From Pseudomonadota bacterium (GTDB lineage: Bacteria > Pseudomonadota > Gammaproteobacteria > Xanthomonadales > Ahniellaceae): a stretch of 62,757 nt of DNA. A model generated the notes under the pieces. It saw nothing but the letters and a program-made list of their open reading frames with translations. It searched no databases and was not told where the DNA came from. The DNA lies in contig JALHNO010000025.1 in the NCBI GenBank assembly GCA_022843465.1, positions 1 through 62,757 of the forward strand. The letters are read 5' to 3'. Both the position numbers and the translations under genes were made by a program. This document shows, in pieces, positions 58,916 through 62,757 of the stretch. Numbering within the stretch: position 1 is the first letter of the stretch; every line of letters starts with the position of its first letter.

Positions 58916-58950
58916 TGGGAACGAGATGCAAAGGGGAAACCGGACATTGC
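58916..58950 (-). promoter_or_regulatory. Shared upstream motif, copy 2
   Basis: On the - strand CAATGTCCGGTTTCCC and CTCGTTCCCA, 29 nt before the globin ATG, in the divergent region between globin and the ECF sigma gene. Confidence 0.55.
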
Positions 58951-59031
58951 ATTGCCGGGCTTTGACCGGGCTTGCGGATGCAGACGCGTCGACGTCAGAA
59001 TTCCGCTACATAAACCCAAATTGAGTCCATC

Positions 59032-59598
59032 ATGTCGGAGCGCCCCGCAATCACGACCCTTTTGGATTCCATGGCCCGCGGCGACAGTGACGCCCAGGGC
59101 AAGCTCTACGAACTGGTCTATGACGAACTGAAGCGTATCGCGCGCAGCACGATTCGAAAATCTGCCGGTTCACTGACCTTGAATCCCAGCACCCTGGTGC
59201 ACGAGGCCTACCTGAGACTCTCTGCAAGCAGCGGGGGCGATCTCAACGACAGTAACCATTTCTACTCACTGTTGGCGCGGGCAATGCGTCAGGTGATCAT
59301 CGATGCCGGGCGGGCGCGGGCGACAGGCAAGCGCGGCGAAGGTGTAGTGCGCGTTGAATTGACTGAGGCGCTCGCCGCGCAGGATCAATCGCTGGAACAT
59401 TTGCTTTTCGTCGATCAGTCACTGCGAGAACTGGAGGCGGTCGACGTTCAGCTTGCCGAGCTGGTGGAGTTGCACTTTTTCGGCGGTATGGCTTTCGTCG
59501 ATATCGCCAGACTACGAGGGGTTAACGAACGCACGATCCGTCGCCATTGGGACACTGCTCGGGCATTCCTTCTCGCGCACATGCCCGGCGCCAGCTGA
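59032..59598 (+). CDS. ECF sigma factor, 188 aa
   Basis: Region 2 is seen in LYELVYDELKRIARSTIRKS and TLVHEAYLRLSASSGG, then MRQVIIDAGRARATGKRG; region 4 in DVQLAELVELHFFGGMAFVD, IARLRGVNERTIRRHWDTAR. This is the ECF group adjacent to Ser/Thr kinases and without anti-sigma factors. The kinase starts 4 nt downstream, so both are in one operon. In Xanthomonas a kinase-controlled ECF pair (PknS-EcfK) is known. Confidence 0.93.
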   Translation: MSERPAITTLLDSMARGDSDAQGKLYELVYDELKRIARSTIRKSAGSLTLNPSTLVHEAYLRLSASSGGDLNDSNHFYSLLARAMRQVIIDAGRARATGKRGEGVVRVELTEALAAQDQSLEHLLFVDQSLRELEAVDVQLAELVELHFFGGMAFVDIARLRGVNERTIRRHWDTARAFLLAHMPGAS

Positions 59599-59602
59599 GA
59601 CG

Positions 59603-62227
59603 ATGGACGCCAAACGCTGGCCCGAGGTGCGACGGCGCTTCGAAGCGCTGCTCGACCTGGACGGTGAAGCCCGTATGGCAGAGTTGGCGCTCGTTGCCGA
59701 TCCCGACACGCGGAACGATCTGGAGCGCTTGCTGGCGCGCCACAACGCTGATGCCGATGCCGCCTGGGTAGATCGACCGGCAGCTCAGTTGATCGGCCCG
59801 GTCTTGGCTGGCGGCATGCACGAGCGTGATTGGGACCGCGAGCAGATCGGCCGCCGTGTCGGGGCCTATCAACTGGAAGATTTGCTCGGCGTAGGTGGCA
59901 TGGGCTCGGTGTACCGGGCGCGCCGGATCGAAGGAAGCTTCGAACAGACAGTGGCCATCAAGCTCGTGCTCAGCGCTCACTCCGGTTTGCACGAGCGCTT
60001 CCGGCAAGAGCAGGAAATTCTTGCCGGGCTCAGGCACCCGCTGATTGCCCAATTGATCGATGGTGGTGAAACCGCGGACGGCATTCCTTTTCTGACGATG
60101 GAGTTCGTTGATGGCGTGCCGGTAAGCGAACACTGTCGCGATGCACTGCCGGATCTTGCCGGACGTCTGCGCCTGCTGACGAAGATCGCAGCCGCGCTCT
60201 CGCATGCACACCGAAATCTGGTGATACACCGTGACATCAAGCCCAGCAATATTTTGGTGACGCGCGCCGAAGGACGTCCCAAGTTGCTGGATTTTGGCAT
60301 CGCAAAACTGGTAGGGGAAGACCAGCAGCGCGGGTTGACCCAGCAGCACTTCGGCCCGATGACACCAGCGTATGCGGCGCCCGAGCAATTTCGCGGCGAG
60401 CGCGTCTCGGTGGCAACCGATGTGTACCAGTTTGGTGTTCTGATGTATCGGCTGATTGCAGGTCGACTGCCCTATGAGGCCAGTGTCGATGATCCGATGG
60501 GTTGGGCTGGCGCGGTGCTAGAACAGACGCCGATCAGCCTGGCGCAGGCCGTGCTCAGCGTGCGGCGGGATGCTCTGGCGGGAGCAGCCGACGATGCCGT
60601 GCGCAATGCTCCGCGCGAATTTGGTCGTGATCTCGACGTCATCCTGCGCACGGCGCTCGCCAAGAAGCCCGAACATCGCTATGGCAGCATGGACGCGCTG
60701 ATCGCCGATATCGAAGCCTACCTTAGTGGTCGCCCAGTGCAGGCGAGACATGGGGGCGCGATGTACCAGCTCGGTCGCTTTGTTTCACGGCATCGGTGGT
60801 CAGTCAGCTTGGGATCCGTGGCGATCATGGGTTTGATCGCGCTGACCATTATTTCCTGGACTCAGTACCGACGCGCGCTATTGGACGCGGAACGCGCGCG
60901 ACTCTCCGCGCAGTTCATGGATGAAGTCCTGCGTGCCGCCGATCCGCTGCTTGGCAAAGGCGGCAGAGGCACTGCGATGGAACTGCTGGATGTCGCTGCG
61001 GAGGCGATGGATCGCCGGCTGGCGAGCCACCCGGAGCTGCGCAATCCGACGGCGCTGTTGATTGCCAATGCCTATACCAATATGGGACAGATCGCCCGCG
61101 CATATCCAATTTATGAGAAAGCGATTGATGAAATCCGCCGCGTCCCGCTCGATCCATTGAGCCAAGCCTATGCCTTTGAGCGCGCCGCGCATGCGGCACA
61201 ACGCAATGGCCAGTTGAGCTTGAGTCGGGCCTGGTTGGCCGAGCTGGAACCCATGCTGGTCGGAGACTCCCTCGAGATCGTCCGAATAAGAGACGGCATG
61301 CTGCATACGCGCTGGTTGATTGCGCGGGACGCCGGCGCCAGCGCGCAGGCCCTGCAGTTCGCCGAGTATGGCCTCGACAACTTGAGGCTTCATCAGAACA
61401 AGCTTCGCGACCGCTGGCAGGCGGCGCTGGCGCGACGCGGCACCTGCCTGACCGATCTTGGTCGGTTCGAAGAGGGCGGTCGAGATCTCCGGGCAGCCTA
61501 CGAATTGGCGCTCGAGTTGTTCGGTCCTGAGCACGGCCGCAGCCTGATTTCCCGCATGACCCTCGGCTGGCACTACACGGCCTCCGGAGATCCTTCGCGT
61601 GGTCTCGCCGAATTGGAGCCAGCGGCCGAATCGGTGCTGCGCGTCTACGGTGCCAGCAGCCAGGCGTACGGACAGAATCTGCACAATCGAGGCAATGCCT
61701 ATCTCGGACTCGGCCAGATCGATCGCGCCATCGAGTCCTATTCCGGGGCCGCCGACGCCTACCGTGCTTCCACTTCCGGCAAGGCTCCTCAAGTGGGTTG
61801 GGCCTTGATCAACGTCGCCAGCCTTCAGCTGGCGCAGGGCCGGCTTGAAGAGGCACGTGAGACCTACTTGGAAGTGGAAAGGATCTGGAGAGATGCGCTT
61901 GCCAAAGACGCGCCGATCCGTGCCGACCTGAATTTTTCTTTGGGACAGATTGAGCTGCGATTGGGCAATTTTCAGTCGGCCTCGGACTATGTCGAGCGCG
62001 CGGTCACCCTATACCGTCGGCGCAGGCCCGACGCACTCGAACTCGCCAAAGCACTGGCTCTGTCCGCTGAGGTGAAGCAGGCGTTAGCGCTCAATCAGGA
62101 TGCAATGGGATTTTACGATCAGGCGATCGCGATGCTGGAGCGCCTGGATACCAGTGGTGCCGATCCCGAACTTGAGACGCATCGGCATGCCTGGCGCGAG
62201 GCGCGCCAGAAGCTGCCGGTTCGCTAG
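59603..62227 (+). CDS. Transmembrane Ser/Thr protein kinase with periplasmic TPR domain, 874 aa
   Basis: The kinase domain (residues ~90-380) has the G-loop GVGGMGSVYRARR, VAIK with Lys120, HRDIKPSN with Asp211, DFG with Asp230 and YAAPEQ. A transmembrane helix lies at ~399-419. The periplasmic part (~430-870) is made of TPR repeats (for example AIESYSGAADAYRAS, YLEVERIWRDALAK). It probably senses a periplasmic signal and phosphorylates the adjacent sigma factor. Confidence 0.94.
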   Translation: MDAKRWPEVRRRFEALLDLDGEARMAELALVADPDTRNDLERLLARHNADADAAWVDRPAAQLIGPVLAGGMHERDWDREQIGRRVGAYQLEDLLGVGGMGSVYRARRIEGSFEQTVAIKLVLSAHSGLHERFRQEQEILAGLRHPLIAQLIDGGETADGIPFLTMEFVDGVPVSEHCRDALPDLAGRLRLLTKIAAALSHAHRNLVIHRDIKPSNILVTRAEGRPKLLDFGIAKLVGEDQQRGLTQQHFGPMTPAYAAPEQFRGERVSVATDVYQFGVLMYRLIAGRLPYEASVDDPMGWAGAVLEQTPISLAQAVLSVRRDALAGAADDAVRNAPREFGRDLDVILRTALAKKPEHRYGSMDALIADIEAYLSGRPVQARHGGAMYQLGRFVSRHRWSVSLGSVAIMGLIALTIISWTQYRRALLDAERARLSAQFMDEVLRAADPLLGKGGRGTAMELLDVAAEAMDRRLASHPELRNPTALLIANAYTNMGQIARAYPIYEKAIDEIRRVPLDPLSQAYAFERAAHAAQRNGQLSLSRAWLAELEPMLVGDSLEIVRIRDGMLHTRWLIARDAGASAQALQFAEYGLDNLRLHQNKLRDRWQAALARRGTCLTDLGRFEEGGRDLRAAYELALELFGPEHGRSLISRMTLGWHYTASGDPSRGLAELEPAAESVLRVYGASSQAYGQNLHNRGNAYLGLGQIDRAIESYSGAADAYRASTSGKAPQVGWALINVASLQLAQGRLEEARETYLEVERIWRDALAKDAPIRADLNFSLGQIELRLGNFQSASDYVERAVTLYRRRRPDALELAKALALSAEVKQALALNQDAMGFYDQAIAMLERLDTSGADPELETHRHAWREARQKLPVR

Positions 62228-62345
62228 TGGCCCCCGTTCCAAGTGGCGTTCGCCGCCAGCTGCGGATTGCCCGGGGGTATCGTTCGCCTACCCACTCCGA
62301 ACCTGAATCCCCTTTTTATCCTGATGAATGGTGTCCAAGGAATCC

Positions 62346-62578
62346 CTCTCAGCCTTGGTGCCCGTGAGAACGAAAAGATGAGCGCGGCGTTTCGCGATGC
62401 CCAGTCCATGCTTGAGCGCAGCGCATCGACGGACGTCCCATGGCGGGCACACTTGAGTCCGGAAGGCGAACACCAAACCAATCCGCACATCGCCACACCG
62501 GTCGGTCTCTGTGCCATGTTCAACCCCGAGCGCGCCTGCAGCCCGGGCAGCGCAGCAGACGCCAGCGCGCCACGGTAG
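62346..62578 (+). pseudogene. Duplicated C-terminal fragment of the esterase
   Basis: It encodes SLGARENEKMSAAFRDAQSM, then LSPEGEH-TNPHIATPVGLCA, matching the end of the esterase at 54,270 and continuing past its stop. No start is present. Confidence 0.88.
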
Positions 62579-62631
62579 TCGCGAGACCAGGGATGCGCAT
62601 CGCTGCGCTCGGCGCACCTTGGGAGGGGGCA

Positions 62632-62668
62632 AGCAATACGGCGCAATGCGCTGCGCTTATTGCGCCCT
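62632..62668. repeat. Palindromic REP element, copy 3
   Basis: GCAATACGGCGCAATGCGCT then GCGCTTATTGCGCCC, part of the duplicated block. Confidence 0.8.
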
Positions 62669-62757
62669 TCTATGAGCAATTGCTTGTCAAGTACCCGTGC
62701 GTTGTTTTTGTCTTGGTTGCTGCTCTGTCTGTTGCTCCTCCCGTGGATGCCGCTCTT
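62669..62757. other. Window end
   Basis: An open stretch begins (ATGAGCAATTGCTTGTCAAG at 62,672) and runs out of the window. It could be the 5' end of a gene with an N-terminal signal (SLFLSWLLLCLLLLPWM-like). Confidence 0.4.

Overview
The window is GC-rich and reads as a chromosomal segment of a gammaproteobacterium, probably of the order Xanthomonadales (Lysobacterales). The reasons are the type of integron attC site, an ECF sigma factor paired with a TPR Ser/Thr kinase, and a secreted protein ending in FRDGFE. No tRNA, rRNA, CRISPR array or replication origin was seen. The organism call is inference.

Layout. (1) 1-15,755 is the interior of a large integron cassette array. It holds 28 well-kept attC sites plus one decaying site. 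Twenty-seven are a nearly uniform 87-90 bp type and one (12,580-12,667) is a different type. All cassettes read left to right, so the integrase and attI should lie to the left, outside the window. Of 28 complete cassettes, 12 carry no supportable gene and belong to two repeated families (six copies of exactly 476 bp, six of about 400 bp). Six cassettes are toxin-antitoxin modules: DUF4258/YgiT zinc finger, BrnTA, RelB-like/ParE, Gp49/HigA-like, HicBA and a one-ORF toxin-antitoxin fusion. The rest encode membrane, secreted or unknown proteins. One cassette is split by a 1,238-bp IS3-family element whose removal restores its ORF. (2) 15,756-about 41,000 is the same array in decay. Small genes of typical cassette families (VOC, GNAT, SUKH, HAD, DUF2199, DUF5063, ATP-grasp, Coq7-like, UPF0158, PP2C) all lie on the + strand, separated by attC remnants that are progressively harder to recognise. 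One intact endemic site survives at 18,385. Later insertions here are a 200-bp MITE-like repeat (three copies) and two near-identical IS200-type transposase modules embedded in hairpin repeats. (3) About 41,000-55,160 continues with + strand accessory genes (M50 protease, GNAT, YdeI/OmpD-like, ceramidase-like, cupin, DUF3224, diguanylate cyclase, pyridoxamine oxidase-like, esterase) without convincing attC remnants. (4) 56,059-62,227 is ordinary chromosome: a secreted Omp28-like protein and a globin on the - strand, then an ECF sigma factor and a transmembrane Ser/Thr kinase on the + strand. The window ends in a duplicated esterase tail.

How it works together. In the array each cassette's first bases (R') match the R'' at its own end, so cassette identities can be checked base by base. 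Ordinary cassettes start their ORF 9-14 nt after the recombination point, leaving no room for a promoter. Toxin-antitoxin cassettes have 36-58 nt leaders, several with a -10-like box 6-8 nt before the start codon. They would be expressed autonomously, stabilise the array and could transcribe downstream cassettes. The repeated gene-free cassettes are the least explained element and the best candidate for something new.
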